A stretch of 49,688 bases of DNA from Methanosarcinales archaeon. GTDB lineage: Archaea; Halobacteriota; Methanosarcinia; Methanosarcinales; Methanoperedenaceae. The translations under genes and the position numbers were made by a program. The stretch is from the NCBI GenBank assembly GCA_905339155.1, contig CAJPFJ010000049.1, positions 1 to 49,688 of the forward strand. Reading direction: 5' to 3'. The notes below the pieces were generated by a model. It was given only the letters and a program-made list of their open reading frames with translations, made no database searches and was not told the DNA's origin. Shown here piece by piece: positions 27,907-36,491 of this stretch (positions within the stretch are counted from its first letter, which is position 1; every line of letters starts with the position of its first letter).

Positions 27907-28525
27907 AAATATCTTCTTCTTTTCTTTCGGACTTATCTTCAGTTATTACCAAAAAATTTATTGATTGGATGGAGCAGGCGTTGGGGGGTGTTGATGGAGT
28001 GACATTAAAAAATGCCTGTATATAGTTATGATTATGATCGTATAATAAATACATTCCCATCTAATAAAATGAGCATAATAAGCATATTATATATAATTAT
28101 TAGCATAATAATATACTAAGATGGTGTTTAATAAAAAGTATGCATATAAATTAATGAAAATTCTTACTTCACTCTCCGTCATATTCCTTAAGCCTTCAAG
28201 CAAAGTGAAAGTTCTCTTTGCAGTAGCATAGTTGCAAGCGATGGTCTTGCCATAAACTTCAATGGAGACAGCGGTGGGGGGAAATCACATGCTGCAGGTC
28301 AATGCTGCATCTTACTCCACAAAAATGGTGGATGCAAAGAAGCCAGAGCGATGAAGCTATCTTTTATTCTGATTTGCAGGATTTATTTCAATGGCCAGGA
28401 CTTGGAATTGATAGAGGTTCTCATTTCGGATTACGCCGCTCGTCAAGTAAAACTTTGCTATCTCCTGGAAGACTCCCGCTGTCTTCCAGAAGATATTTTT
28501 AAATAAGTTTATCCGGTGAAAGTTA
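27907..28525. other. 619-base stretch without a convincing gene
   Basis: The left half is very AT-rich with short palindromes (for example around 28070-28115, repeated AGCATAATA/TATTATGCT-like units), compatible with promoters for the minus-strand gene. About 28085-28280 on the minus strand is open for about 60 codons (including CNYATAKRTFTLLEGLRNMT and ESEVRIFINLYAYFLL) with no start, possibly a decayed transposase or other relic. The right part has a + strand frame (28302-28502) of non-natural composition. No gene is assigned. Confidence 0.5.
28465..28489. repeat. strong hairpin CTGGAAGAC/GTCTTCCAG
   Basis: A perfect 9-bp inverted repeat with a 7-base loop, followed on the + strand by ATATTTTT. 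It lies 37 bases beyond the end of the minus-strand ccmF operon. It could terminate a + strand transcript, or stabilise the 3' end of the minus-strand mRNA. Confidence 0.5.
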
Positions 28526-30889
28526 TTATTTATCCGCCTTCGTTTTTGATTTCACTGCCATTATCAGGATTATCCCAATCGCGAAGAGTACGATGCCGAT
28601 CCATGCAAAATTCACCGCAGGTATGATCCTAAGCGAAAGAGGAAACACCCCACCACCAATACCCTGGAAAATAACATAAACATCCGTTCCTGTTAAGCTG
28701 CTATCTACAAGCGGGAATGTTCCGCTCCCGCTCTGTGAATTAAGGTATTCTGCGACTCCACTTCCGATTTTATTATTATTCTGGTATACTTCAAGCCGGA
28801 CACTCTGTACCTGGTATTTGCCTGAAGTAGCTGCCTCCTGGCTTATTTGTTCCGGAGTTGAGAATAAAATAAGAGGGTATGTCGTGCCTGTAGAGTTACT
28901 CTTGAAATTTGTCATCAGGAAGCCGTCTATTGTAAGTTCCATCCCTTCCTGATAATTCAAGGGTTCATTCGCTTGCGTTGCGACCCATAGGCTCTCTGTC
29001 CCGTCATCTATCTGCATATAGGTGGTATAAGTAACAGGGGGCGAGGATTGGACATTTGCTATATTTGTTACTTTGCCACTGACTTTAATATTATTACTTA
29101 CATAATTCTCAGGACTTGTGTATAATTCAGATATTTTTAATCCATCCGCTGGCGCAGTGCCGGTAAGACTGCTAGTTGTAAAATCAATTATCTTAATATC
29201 ATAACCCTGACCGATATCTACCCTTTCTCCTTTTGCCGAAAGCGGTATATTGATCCCCTCAATTTTCTGGGTAAAATTTGAGCTAATTACTGCTCCAAAA
29301 AGAATGAAAATAAAGCCAAAGTGAACGATCGCTATCCCAATCCCTTTTATCTTTGGTCTTATGCTTTCGATCCGCAAATAATCAAGACTGCGTATTATTA
29401 TTGCCCATGTTGCATATATCATGGATGGGAAAAGAGATATTACCGAGATATTGCCGATTAATTTATAGAACGCGGGCTCCCTTACCCAGAAGGGACTGCT
29501 ATGGTCAAGTACATAAAAGTTCTCAGTTCGAGCGAACATTGTAATTATGGTCAAACCAATTACCATGTACAATGTCCTTTTCTGTTCTTCCTTCCTCTTT
29601 TCATTATAATTCAAACAGAAACCAAGCGCAAGCAATAGGATTATCGTGAAAGGATAACTCCAAACGTTAAAGAAATTCTTTGTATCTGAGGCTACGCCAA
29701 CTTTAAGACCCTGCGTAATCTGGATAAAAGCCGGGAACGTAATACCCCAGAAAGATATGAATGCCAGCACAACGAACAAAAGTAGGGAAACATAGAAAAT
29801 GTTCGTCTTGTTCCAGAATCCACGATCTTCCTCCACTTTATCAGGCTTCTCAAGGTAACGCCGCATGCCCAGAACAATGGAAACGATTGATGTAATTACT
29901 ATGGATAATATGAGAAGGGTTCCGGTGGATGTTTCCCCGAAAGCATGAACTGAATTAAAAAGCCCGCTTCGAACAACGATTGCAGCATACAGAACCAGGA
30001 TGAATGAAACCGCAGCAAGTATGGGAGCAGCTATTGAAAATGTAGTTTTATCCTTTCTGTGAAGAGCCGCAGCATGCAGAAAGCCTGTAAGCGTTAACCA
30101 GGGTATGAATGATGCTGTTTCAACAGGGTCCCAAGCCCAGAACCCGCCCCAGCCCAGCACAAGGTATGCCCAGACGCCGCCCACTGCTATTCCCATTCCA
30201 AGGATCAACCAGGTAAAACGCGCCCACTGCCTGCCGAGTTCTTCCCAGCCATCTTCTTTAGTAAGCAGATAAACAATAGCTGCGGCAAATGGTATCGTCA
30301 TTGTCGCATAGCCAATGAACATAAAAGGCGGATGCACGATCATCCAGAAATTGACAAGAAGAGCGTTCAGGCCATTGCCAGCCTCGGGAACAAAATCAGG
30401 CGTCAGGGTTCCTTTTGCGATCAATTCAACGATTTCAGGTCTATCGATTATTAACTTGAATGGCGACTGTATCAGTGTAAGAATTATCAGGTATATGCCC
30501 GTGATAAGTGTTATTATCTGGGTTCTTCTTGCAAGCGCAGAATTATGCTTCGTACTCCATGCAAGCCATGCCGCTGACAGGAATACTACCCACACCCAGA
30601 GGAGGTATGTACCGGGCTGCCCGGCCCATGTACCGGATAGTTTATAAACAAGAGGAAGGTCGCTGCTTGAGTACTGCCAGACATAATCAAAGGCAAAGTT
30701 GCCTGTTACAAAATAATATGTAAGGAGAAGATAAGCGAATGTGAGAAAACCTGCCACCAGCAATATTGCAGGTGTTGCAAATCGATTTAAGAATTCGATG
30801 TTTTTCAGATCTTTTAACAACAATCCCGCAAGTGCAATAACGCTAACTGCAAGACTTGCATAAAGTAATATATCTCCTAATGGTATCAT
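28526..30889 (-). CDS. ccmF: cytochrome c haem lyase CcmF (first copy, with OB-fold-like insert)
   Basis: 787 residues and about 14-15 membrane helices. The WWD haem-handling signature is WGGFWAWDPVETASFIPW, followed by FLHAAALHRK. CcmF with CcmH attaches haem to apocytochrome c outside the membrane. The late extracytoplasmic portion (about 570-700) includes an OB-fold-like stretch (IKVSGKVTNIA, IDDGTESLWVAT, TYPLILFST) reminiscent of nucleic-acid-type OB or CcmE folds; the second CcmF in the window lacks it. The ATG is one base after the thioredoxin stop; a two-gene operon. Confidence 0.93.
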   Translation of the reverse strand: MIPLGDILLYASLAVSVIALAGLLLKDLKNIEFLNRFATPAILLVAGFLTFAYLLLTYYFVTGNFAFDYVWQYSSSDLPLVYKLSGTWAGQPGTYLLWVWVVFLSAAWLAWSTKHNSALARRTQIITLITGIYLIILTLIQSPFKLIIDRPEIVELIAKGTLTPDFVPEAGNGLNALLVNFWMIVHPPFMFIGYATMTIPFAAAIVYLLTKEDGWEELGRQWARFTWLILGMGIAVGGVWAYLVLGWGGFWAWDPVETASFIPWLTLTGFLHAAALHRKDKTTFSIAAPILAAVSFILVLYAAIVVRSGLFNSVHAFGETSTGTLLILSIVITSIVSIVLGMRRYLEKPDKVEEDRGFWNKTNIFYVSLLLFVVLAFISFWGITFPAFIQITQGLKVGVASDTKNFFNVWSYPFTIILLLALGFCLNYNEKRKEEQKRTLYMVIGLTIITMFARTENFYVLDHSSPFWVREPAFYKLIGNISVISLFPSMIYATWAIIIRSLDYLRIESIRPKIKGIGIAIVHFGFIFILFGAVISSNFTQKIEGINIPLSAKGERVDIGQGYDIKIIDFTTSSLTGTAPADGLKISELYTSPENYVSNNIKVSGKVTNIANVQSSPPVTYTTYMQIDDGTESLWVATQANEPLNYQEGMELTIDGFLMTNFKSNSTGTTYPLILFSTPEQISQEAATSGKYQVQSVRLEVYQNNNKIGSGVAEYLNSQSGSGTFPLVDSSLTGTDVYVIFQGIGGGVFPLSLRIIPAVNFAWIGIVLFAIGIILIMAVKSKTKADK

Positions 30890-30890
30890 A

Positions 30891-31373
30891 TCATTTTTTC
30901 CTGACCTGGTCTCTTACCTGAGTAACAATTGGAAGTAAATAATTCGCGTCGACCGCCCCTGGAACTCTCTGGAGGACATTTCCTTTCGGGTCCATGAAAA
31001 CCAGATATGGGGGATAACTCACCCCATATTTTTGGGCGACATCCCTGTCAATATCAAGGTCCATTGCTACAAGAAGATAATCTTCCTCAAGGATCTTCTT
31101 TACCTGGGGATTCCCCAGAGTATCTGTCTGAAATTTCGCGCAATACTGGCACCATATAGCCCAGAAATACATCATGACAGGTTTATTTTCCTGCTGTGCT
31201 ATCTGGAAACTCTCCTCAAGCCCTGATGCTGCACGATGGAATTTTATTCCACCCAGGTAACTGGCGTTCTTATCGCTCAAAGTAAAATTTTTAAGTGATG
31301 TAATATAACTGAAATATGCGAATGATAAAATTAATGCCAGGACAAGTATGGATAACAGTTTTTTTGTTCTCAT
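30891..31373 (-). CDS. membrane-anchored thioredoxin-like protein
   Basis: 160 residues with an N-terminal membrane anchor (LLSILVLALILSFAYFSYI) and a thioredoxin fold facing outside. The active site is CQYC in MMYFWAIWCQYCAKF, and the cis-Pro is in VSYPPYLVFMDPKG. It is probably a CcmG/DsbD-gamma-type reductant of apocytochrome or CcmH cysteines, given the ccmF gene that follows it. The leader of about 100 bases contains a TTTAC-N7-GTAAA operator followed by a TATA box. Confidence 0.88.
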   Translation of the reverse strand: MRTKKLLSILVLALILSFAYFSYITSLKNFTLSDKNASYLGGIKFHRAASGLEESFQIAQQENKPVMMYFWAIWCQYCAKFQTDTLGNPQVKKILEEDYLLVAMDLDIDRDVAQKYGVSYPPYLVFMDPKGNVLQRVPGAVDANYLLPIVTQVRDQVRKK

Positions 31374-31482
31374 ATGTTTTTCCTATTGATTTGAATCGAA
31401 TATTGGCATATATGTTTTTATTTTGCGTTTTCCTTTATTGAGCAGTGAATATTAGTTGTATTTCTCCTCTTCTACTATATAC

Positions 31483-31499
31483 TTTACGGTGAGTGTAAA
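31483..31499 (-). promoter_or_regulatory. TTTAC-N7-GTAAA operator, thioredoxin-ccmF promoter
   Basis: Minus-strand reading TTTACACTCACCGTAAA, followed directly by GTATATAG, a likely TATA box. It sits about 110 bases before the thioredoxin ATG. It is one of six perfect copies of the inverted repeat in this locus. Confidence 0.7.
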
Positions 31500-31505
31500 T
31501 AATAT

Positions 31506-32879
31506 TTATATTATGGGTAATGTCAAAATCTTAATTCCAATGATTAAATAAACAAGAGCTGTAAATCCGACTGTGATCATACCCTGATGCAATTCATTTT
31601 CATCCTGCGAATCTCTCTTGCTGATAAGATACCCTGCCCATAAGGTAAAGATAAAGCCTGAGACCAGCAGGAATATCTGCAACCGATTAATCGTATCAAA
31701 ATCCGGTGAAAATTCCCATATTCTCCCGAAGAAATTTCCAATGCTGGCCGCTAAGTAAAATAATCCTTTCAAGAGGCGGAATGTGTTTTCAGCCAGATAG
31801 ACCGACAAACTCAGAGGGATGAAAGCATAGGACAGTTCAATAAATTTTTGCTTTGCTTTTTTTCCGAAAGTAGCCCTGGTGGAAAGATACATCAATCCTG
31901 CTGCTCCAAGTGTTATCAGGGCGAATATGATTACAGCCCACATATTTCTCCAGTACATGTCAAGGAAAGTTATTGAATCAACAGGAAGAGTTGATTTTAC
32001 AAAACTAATGATCACATTCCTGAATTGCAATCGTTCCATACCCAGGACAAAAAGAAAGATAATGATTATCGCGTGAACCAGGTATGCCTCATCAAGATGT
32101 ATCTTCTTTGAATGAATTAGATCCGCTCCCGGAAATCTCGGACTTAATCTGATATTCCCTTTTGAACATGATTTGACGCATTCCATGCACATGATGCACT
32201 GGTTGTTCCTTTCCATTGTCTGGGGAAATTCACCGACAGGGCAGGCTTTCCCTGATTTGTTCCCTAATACACACTCCTTGATATCATGATCATGGCATGT
32301 TTTCTTTGACTTGCATCGCAGTTCTATGCTTGAGAGCATGGAGAATAAACCCAGAACAAGCCCGATGGGGCAGATATAGCGGCAAAAGCTTCTTTTTTCA
32401 TAGATAGCTCCCATAACCACAGCAAGTCCGGTGAAGAAGAGAAGAAGATATGCAGTATTTGGAGGATTTCTTGTGAACATGAATAGATGCCGCTCTGCTG
32501 CGAAAATGAAAAGGAAAAGTATTACTGCTACCCAGAGATTGCGGTATTTTTCAGGATATTTCCTTTTAAGGCTGAAAACAGACTGTGTCCAATCGCCGAC
32601 AGCTCCGATGGGACAGGCAAAGCACCATAGCCTTCCCACAAGTATCAGGGTAAAAGCAAGTAATGGATGCCACAAATCCCATATCATGGTCGTGGCGAAT
32701 GGTATCCCTCCCCGAAAACGCAGGTCGGGTTCGCTTGAAAGACCAAAGTAAATAATAATGAGCAAGAAAATGAAGAAAAAAAAGTTTATTGCAGGTCTAA
32801 AGAATCTATTATTCACAAGATTCTTGAAGAAATAAACATCAAGCAGGTCATATTTCTCATCATTTCTGTTTTTTTCCAT
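31506..32879 (-). CDS. NapH/NosR-like membrane polyferredoxin
   Basis: 457 residues with about eight membrane helices in two blocks. Fer4_5-type motifs are present: WCFACPIGAVGDW, CRYICPIGLVLG, and a cytoplasmic cluster CIMCMECVKSCSKGN preceded by a Cys-rich segment (CKSKKTCHD, CVLGNKSGKACPVG). Members pass electrons from quinol or ferredoxin across the membrane to extracytoplasmic redox proteins. Its substrate partner is unknown. It precedes the thioredoxin-ccmF pair, which has its own operator-bearing promoter. Confidence 0.85.
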   Translation of the reverse strand: MEKNRNDEKYDLLDVYFFKNLVNNRFFRPAINFFFFIFLLIIIYFGLSSEPDLRFRGGIPFATTMIWDLWHPLLAFTLILVGRLWCFACPIGAVGDWTQSVFSLKRKYPEKYRNLWVAVILFLFIFAAERHLFMFTRNPPNTAYLLLFFTGLAVVMGAIYEKRSFCRYICPIGLVLGLFSMLSSIELRCKSKKTCHDHDIKECVLGNKSGKACPVGEFPQTMERNNQCIMCMECVKSCSKGNIRLSPRFPGADLIHSKKIHLDEAYLVHAIIIIFLFVLGMERLQFRNVIISFVKSTLPVDSITFLDMYWRNMWAVIIFALITLGAAGLMYLSTRATFGKKAKQKFIELSYAFIPLSLSVYLAENTFRLLKGLFYLAASIGNFFGRIWEFSPDFDTINRLQIFLLVSGFIFTLWAGYLISKRDSQDENELHQGMITVGFTALVYLIIGIKILTLPII

Positions 32880-33000
32880 GTGGTTATTAGTTCCTATAAT
32901 TACAGGTATTCATAAGCCCTTGAAATTTCAGTCCAATGTTTCCCCCAATGTTGCCATGTATGCGGTAAAGACCAGTAATATGGGGGGGGAGCGACAGACA

Positions 33001-34317
33001 TTAATCGAAGACCGATATATCAAGTCCGTACTTTTGAGTGGCTTCCGCAATAAAATTATTCAGGTTAGAGGTCGTTTTTATAAGCAATATATTATTTTCC
33101 TGCTGCACCTCATAAGACTTAAAACCACGGGCTGCGCTTGAATTTTTTAATTCGTTGTATTTTGCTAGCGGCACTGCTCCATTATCTTTGATTCTAAATG
33201 CGATTTCTCCCTTTATTTCTCCCAAAATACCTGTCCCAGAATTTATAATTCCGATATAACTCGCATCCGCAAATGGAGGTGCTGTGGTATTTATCTTAGC
33301 AAATCCCGCATTTTCATCGTCCACTTTGTCTAAGATTGATTTAAATGAATCATATGCATTTGCATTAGTTGTTGAATTATTGAAGAGAGCCATTACACTG
33401 TTTGTTTTAGCTTTGATATCAAATATATACGGCCTTGTATTAATTATATTATCAACATCGGAGTTCGCGTTCGATTTCACATTACTGTTAGCTTTGCCAA
33501 CATCATGCAATTCCACCCATGAACCGTCGGAATATTCTGAATTCAACATCCCTATGATCGGCGTACCATAGAAATTCGTATCATGCATAAATTTCTGCTC
33601 TATTCCGATCCCCTGTTTCAGATTTACAAAATAAACCCATGTAATCCCGGGTGGAATAAATTTTAAACCATCACTCAATGATTTGAAATTATCAGGCAAA
33701 GATAAGGCAGATAAGTCGATTGTTGGTGTTGGGGCTGGTGTTGCCAGTACTGCTCCCAGTTTCGGTTCAAGGATTGGTTTATAATCATCTATTACAGGAG
33801 GTGTATTTGTCATCATTCCTCCTGTTTTACTGTACTCCTGGTCTATCAGCGTCCTGGCTTCCTTAAGTGTTTTGCCCTGTGCCAGATATCCCTGAACCTT
33901 ACTGGCTATTCCTATGCAAACATCGCAGAATGAGGCATGTTCATCATATTTCCAGTTGTCATTTATATAACAATCCCTCAGAAAGCGATGTGGCCTGTAA
34001 TCTGAGGCTTCACTGCCATGGTCTCCGCATCCACAGTAACAGGGAATCTGTTCGAGCATTTCGGGGCGCTCTGTTGCATATTTATATGCTTTAAGTGTTA
34101 TCGGGTTAGTATAAGCGAAGCTTGGAAGGTTTAATTCTGTCCCTGTTTTTGCCTGGCTTTCCGGTTGTTTAGTCGAATTCCCGGCAAAAACAAAATAGAC
34201 TATTCCTGCAAGCAGGATCACTGCTATTATTCCTATTATTAATGTATTACTTCCTTTCTTTTTCGAAAATTTTCTGCTTTTCGCTTTGAAATTCTTTGTA
34301 TTTTTTTCAGATTTCAT
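33001..34317 (-). CDS. membrane-anchored PCYCGC-motif protein
   Basis: 438 residues: a basic N-terminus, one membrane anchor (NTLIIGIIAVILLAGIVYFVF), then an extracytoplasmic PCYCGC domain (IPCYCGCGDHG, FLRDCYIND, SFCDVC) ending in helices with GKTLKEARTLIDQEYS, then an Ala/Pro-Thr linker and an unrecognised C-terminal domain of about 240 residues. PCYCGC proteins have no assigned biochemistry; the cysteines suggest metal or thiol chemistry. It has its own promoter with a TTTAC-N7-GTAAA site 42 bases before the ATG. A shorter paralogue is at 42307. Confidence 0.85.
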   Translation of the reverse strand: MKSEKNTKNFKAKSRKFSKKKGSNTLIIGIIAVILLAGIVYFVFAGNSTKQPESQAKTGTELNLPSFAYTNPITLKAYKYATERPEMLEQIPCYCGCGDHGSEASDYRPHRFLRDCYINDNWKYDEHASFCDVCIGIASKVQGYLAQGKTLKEARTLIDQEYSKTGGMMTNTPPVIDDYKPILEPKLGAVLATPAPTPTIDLSALSLPDNFKSLSDGLKFIPPGITWVYFVNLKQGIGIEQKFMHDTNFYGTPIIGMLNSEYSDGSWVELHDVGKANSNVKSNANSDVDNIINTRPYIFDIKAKTNSVMALFNNSTTNANAYDSFKSILDKVDDENAGFAKINTTAPPFADASYIGIINSGTGILGEIKGEIAFRIKDNGAVPLAKYNELKNSSAARGFKSYEVQQENNILLIKTTSNLNNFIAEATQKYGLDISVFD

Positions 34318-34358
34318 TTTCCCAACTCATTATATCCATTTCTTAATATGCATTTAAT

Positions 34359-34375
34359 TTTACGATTGATGTAAA
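34359..34375 (-). promoter_or_regulatory. TTTAC-N7-GTAAA operator, PCYCGC gene promoter
   Basis: Minus-strand TTTACATCAATCGTAAA, 42 bases before the ATG at 34317. It is nearly identical to the site at 42799 (TTTACATCAAACGTAAA). A second site lies 39 bases to the right (34398), so the divergent region has a tandem pair. Confidence 0.7.
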
Positions 34376-34397
34376 GTGATATAAGGATTGCGGTGAT

Positions 34398-34414
34398 TTT
34401 ACAGATGAAGTAAA
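34398..34414 (+). promoter_or_regulatory. TTTAC-N7-GTAAA operator, divergent region
   Basis: Reads TTTACAGATGAAGTAAA on the + strand and is followed by AT-rich AATAATAAATATG, a possible TATA box for the rightward rhodanese transcript. Centre-to-centre distance from the neighbouring site is 39 bases. Confidence 0.65.
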
Positions 34415-34485
34415 ATAATAAATATGAAGGTATGAATAAACCTTAAAAAACTCCGGGCCTCAGGAAGGTTTAAGGAGGTAAAACA

Positions 34486-34578
34486 ATAATTGTTAACCTA
34501 AGGAAACATCTTTGTAAAATGAAATTATATGTATTTGAGTTAGAAATTGGAACCAATAATACAAACAGAGGAGGATAG
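34486..34578 (+). CDS. possible 30-residue leader ORF before rhodanese
   Basis: A perfect SD AAGGAGG (34472-34478) is followed seven bases later by ATA ATT, then an open frame (VNLRKHLCKMKLYVFELE, then EIGTNNTNRGG) whose TAG overlaps the rhodanese GTG (TAGTG). There is no ATG/GTG/TTG near the SD; an internal ATG at 34519 lacks an SD. It could be a translated leader with a near-cognate start, or a coincidental SD. Upstream, an inverted repeat AAACCTT/AAGGTTT (about 34438-34472) may fold the leader. Confidence 0.3.
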   Translation: MIVNLRKHLCKMKLYVFELEIGTNNTNRGG

Positions 34579-35027
34579 TGAATAAGCTCATTCTTTTCCT
34601 TATAGCTGGAGTTGTAATCATCTTGATCGGCTGGTCACTGGTGCAGATGAAGCCATTGCAGACTCCAGACGGAATAATGAAAGATGATATTATCCAGGTA
34701 TCGGGCGGAAGTTATCGCAATATCGCTTCGGAGCAGTTGTGGACAATGCTGCAGAAAAAGGATTTTGTGCTAATTAACGTCCACATCCCTTATGAGGGTG
34801 AACTTCCCCAGACTGATCTGTTCATCCCATACAATGATATCGATAACAATCTCGACAAGCTTCCAAAAGATAAAGCCACCAAAATAGTACTATACTGCAG
34901 GAGCGGCAGGATGAGCGCCATTGCAGCCGAAACGATGGTCAAGCTGGGTTACACGGAAGTCTGGAACCTGAAAGATGGTATGAATGAATGGCAGCAGAAA
35001 GGTTATTCACTGCTGAACAAGCCTTAG
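34578..35027 (+). CDS. membrane-anchored rhodanese-like protein
   Basis: 149 residues from GTG at 34578 with SD GGAGG. An N-terminal anchor (LILFLIAGVVIILIGWSLV) is followed by a single rhodanese domain facing outside: FVLINVHIPYEGELP, active-site loop YCRSGRMSA with the catalytic Cys, and VWNLKDGMNEWQ. It would transfer sulfane sulfur or act as a thiol carrier extracytoplasmically. The leader region has the tandem operator pair. Confidence 0.88.
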   Translation: MNKLILFLIAGVVIILIGWSLVQMKPLQTPDGIMKDDIIQVSGGSYRNIASEQLWTMLQKKDFVLINVHIPYEGELPQTDLFIPYNDIDNNLDKLPKDKATKIVLYCRSGRMSAIAAETMVKLGYTEVWNLKDGMNEWQQKGYSLLNKP

Positions 35028-35093
35028 CGGGCATCAAATCATCTTGAATGAAATTCCCAGGCCATATATGATGGATGAAAAAAATCTTTAAAA

Positions 35094-35321
35094 CTATAAA
35101 GTAACATCCTCTTCCAATACCAGGGCTCCCACATAATTGCAGCTCTTGCACTGGTACTGATATCCCATTTTAAGGCCCATATAATATGTGACATCAGTGG
35201 AGCCGCAGACAGGACAGACAAGTATCCTCCTGCCAGGCGGCTTCTTCAGTTCCTCCAGCATCTCCTTTTCAATGGATTCGATGTCATCTTCATGGGTCAT
35301 ATTTTCAAAGTCCAATGCCAA
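35094..35321 (-). CDS. small zinc-ribbon protein
   Basis: 75 residues if started at TTG 35321, or 68 from ATG 35300. An acidic N-terminal helix (HEDDIESIEKEMLEELKKP) is followed by a zinc ribbon: CPVCGSTDV and CKSCNYVGALVL. It is probably cytoplasmic and may bind nucleic acid or a protein partner. A TTTAC-N7-GTAAA operator lies between its TATA box (CTATATAA on the minus strand) and the start codon. Confidence 0.75.
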   Translation of the reverse strand: MALDFENMTHEDDIESIEKEMLEELKKPPGRRILVCPVCGSTDVTYYMGLKMGYQYQCKSCNYVGALVLEEDVTL

Positions 35322-35335
35322 TTTAAATCAACTGC

Positions 35336-35352
35336 TTTACAAGCAATGTAAA
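35336..35352 (-). promoter_or_regulatory. TTTAC-N7-GTAAA operator, zinc-ribbon gene promoter
   Basis: Minus-strand TTTACATTGCTTGTAAA immediately downstream of CTATATAA, so it would cover the transcription start of the zinc-ribbon gene. This position suits a repressor. Confidence 0.7.
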
Positions 35353-35556
35353 TTATATAGTTTGCGCTTTAAAAAATTAAAGTCCCCTTTATCGATTGAA
35401 TTAGATTCTTGTTGAGAATATCTTCAGGTTTCGGGTGGAATGATAAAATTATAGAATAAATTCGGCAAAAAATCTTCAAAATTTAAAGCAAAATGACCAT
35501 AAATAGAGACGATACATTTATACAAGATACCAAAAAATTAATCCGGAGAATCAAAA

Positions 35557-35742
35557 ATGGACTGCTGTGGAAAAACGAAAGGAATGGATAAAGATATAAT
35601 AAAAGAACAAACAGGCACTGAAAAAAATCCTGTCGAAAATGAACATAACCATGGGGGTGGTGGCGGCATTAAAGATATGTTGCTGCACCTTGTACTTATG
35701 ATAGTTGCATTTTTAATAATTTCGTACGTTTTAAAGAGGTGA
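35557..35742 (+). CDS. small Cys/His membrane peptide
   Basis: 61 residues: an N-terminal MDCCGKTKGMDKD with a vicinal Cys pair, a His/Gly-rich stretch (ENEHNHGGGGG) and one C-terminal membrane helix (MLLHLVLMIVAFLIISYVL). SD GGAG precedes the ATG. The putative metal ligands and neighbours suggest a role in metal handling. Family not recognised. Its end is directly followed by the SD of the next gene, so they form an operon. Confidence 0.7.
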   Translation: MDCCGKTKGMDKDIIKEQTGTEKNPVENEHNHGGGGGIKDMLLHLVLMIVAFLIISYVLKR

Positions 35743-35747
35743 AAAAT

Positions 35748-36095
35748 ATGAAAAGAAAGACTGTTTTAGTCATTGGAATTCTGGCGGTAATTATGTTATT
35801 CGGCGTCATTGTTGCGCTTGCCCAGAATTCAAGTGAGAATAAAAAGGATACAGAAAATCATGAATGCACTCCTGAAATGATGAATGATATGTCAAAAAAT
35901 TGTCCGGGGCAGATGATGAAATCTGGCGAAGGCAAAAATATGATGGAAGATGAAAAAGGCCATAGTGGTATGATGGGCAATGAAAAGCCTGCAGGGGAAA
36001 ATACTGACCCAGCAAGCGGGAGTCATTGTGGAAATATGGATCCTGGCATAGATTCAATGGGTTCAAGAGGTCCAGACATGAAAAGAATGATGTAA
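35748..36095 (+). CDS. exported Met/His/Cys-rich protein, candidate metal binder
   Basis: 115 residues from ATG at 35748, which is well spaced from GAGGTGA; a GTG at 35739 overlaps that SD and is less likely. The signal or anchor (TVLVIGILAVIMLFGVIVALA) is followed by a low-complexity mature part with many Met, His and two to three Cys (HECTPEMMNDM, CPGQMMKSG, HSGMMGN, SHCGNMD, MKRMM). Met/His clusters are typical of extracytoplasmic copper or silver binding, but no defined family is recognised. Confidence 0.7.
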   Translation: MKRKTVLVIGILAVIMLFGVIVALAQNSSENKKDTENHECTPEMMNDMSKNCPGQMMKSGEGKNMMEDEKGHSGMMGNEKPAGENTDPASGSHCGNMDPGIDSMGSRGPDMKRMM

Positions 36096-36234
36096 TATCT
36101 TTTATTTTACCGCAGATGAAGGCAGATAAGAAAACTGTTGGATGCGGTTTTTTTATATCTTAAGTTTTTCGTATAACTTTCATCCATGTGTTTCCTACGC
36201 TTTCCGGTTAGAGTTTAATATTGTCCCATCTTTC

Positions 36235-36282
36235 GAAGTTTTAAAGAAAATAGTACTTTTGTTTGCATTATTAAACCACAAC
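36235..36282 (+). repeat. direct repeat copy A (GAAGTTTTAAAGAAAATA...)
   Basis: About 48 bp, starting GAAGTTTTAAAGAAAATAG and ending AAACCACAACC. Copy B at 36444-36491 differs at only a few positions plus a small indel. Confidence 0.8.
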
Positions 36283-36443
36283 CCACATTAAAATGTAGGT
36301 TGTATTAGTAATTAGTGGCCGGAAAAAACAATATTATTTTTCCACAGTTCTATCTTCCGGTCACACCAATCCGAATATATCAGATGTTGTGAGTATAGCA
36401 ATACTCTTCCCTACAGAAAACATCGAGTAATATAACCTGTTTT

Positions 36444-36491
36444 GAAGTTTTAAAGAAAATAATACTTTTATTTACATTTTATAAACCACAA
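36444..36491 (+). repeat. direct repeat copy B
   Basis: The second copy of the ~48-bp element, about 40 bases upstream of the ccmE operator. It is followed by CTGC...GCAG, a short inverted repeat, much as copy A is followed by a hairpin. Confidence 0.8.

Noticed and set aside
27872..28060. Minus-strand 62-codon frame overlapping the 27511-27906 gene
   Set aside because: It covers the promoter and start of the downstream gene in another frame and lacks an SD.
28302..28502. + strand 66-codon frame in the gap before ccmF
   Set aside because: Composition is not protein-like, there is no SD, and its end is the hairpin stem; no homology recognised.
36471..36487. TTTACATTTTATAAA in repeat copy B as an operator variant
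   Set aside because: The right half lacks GTAAA and the spacing differs; it belongs to the direct repeat.
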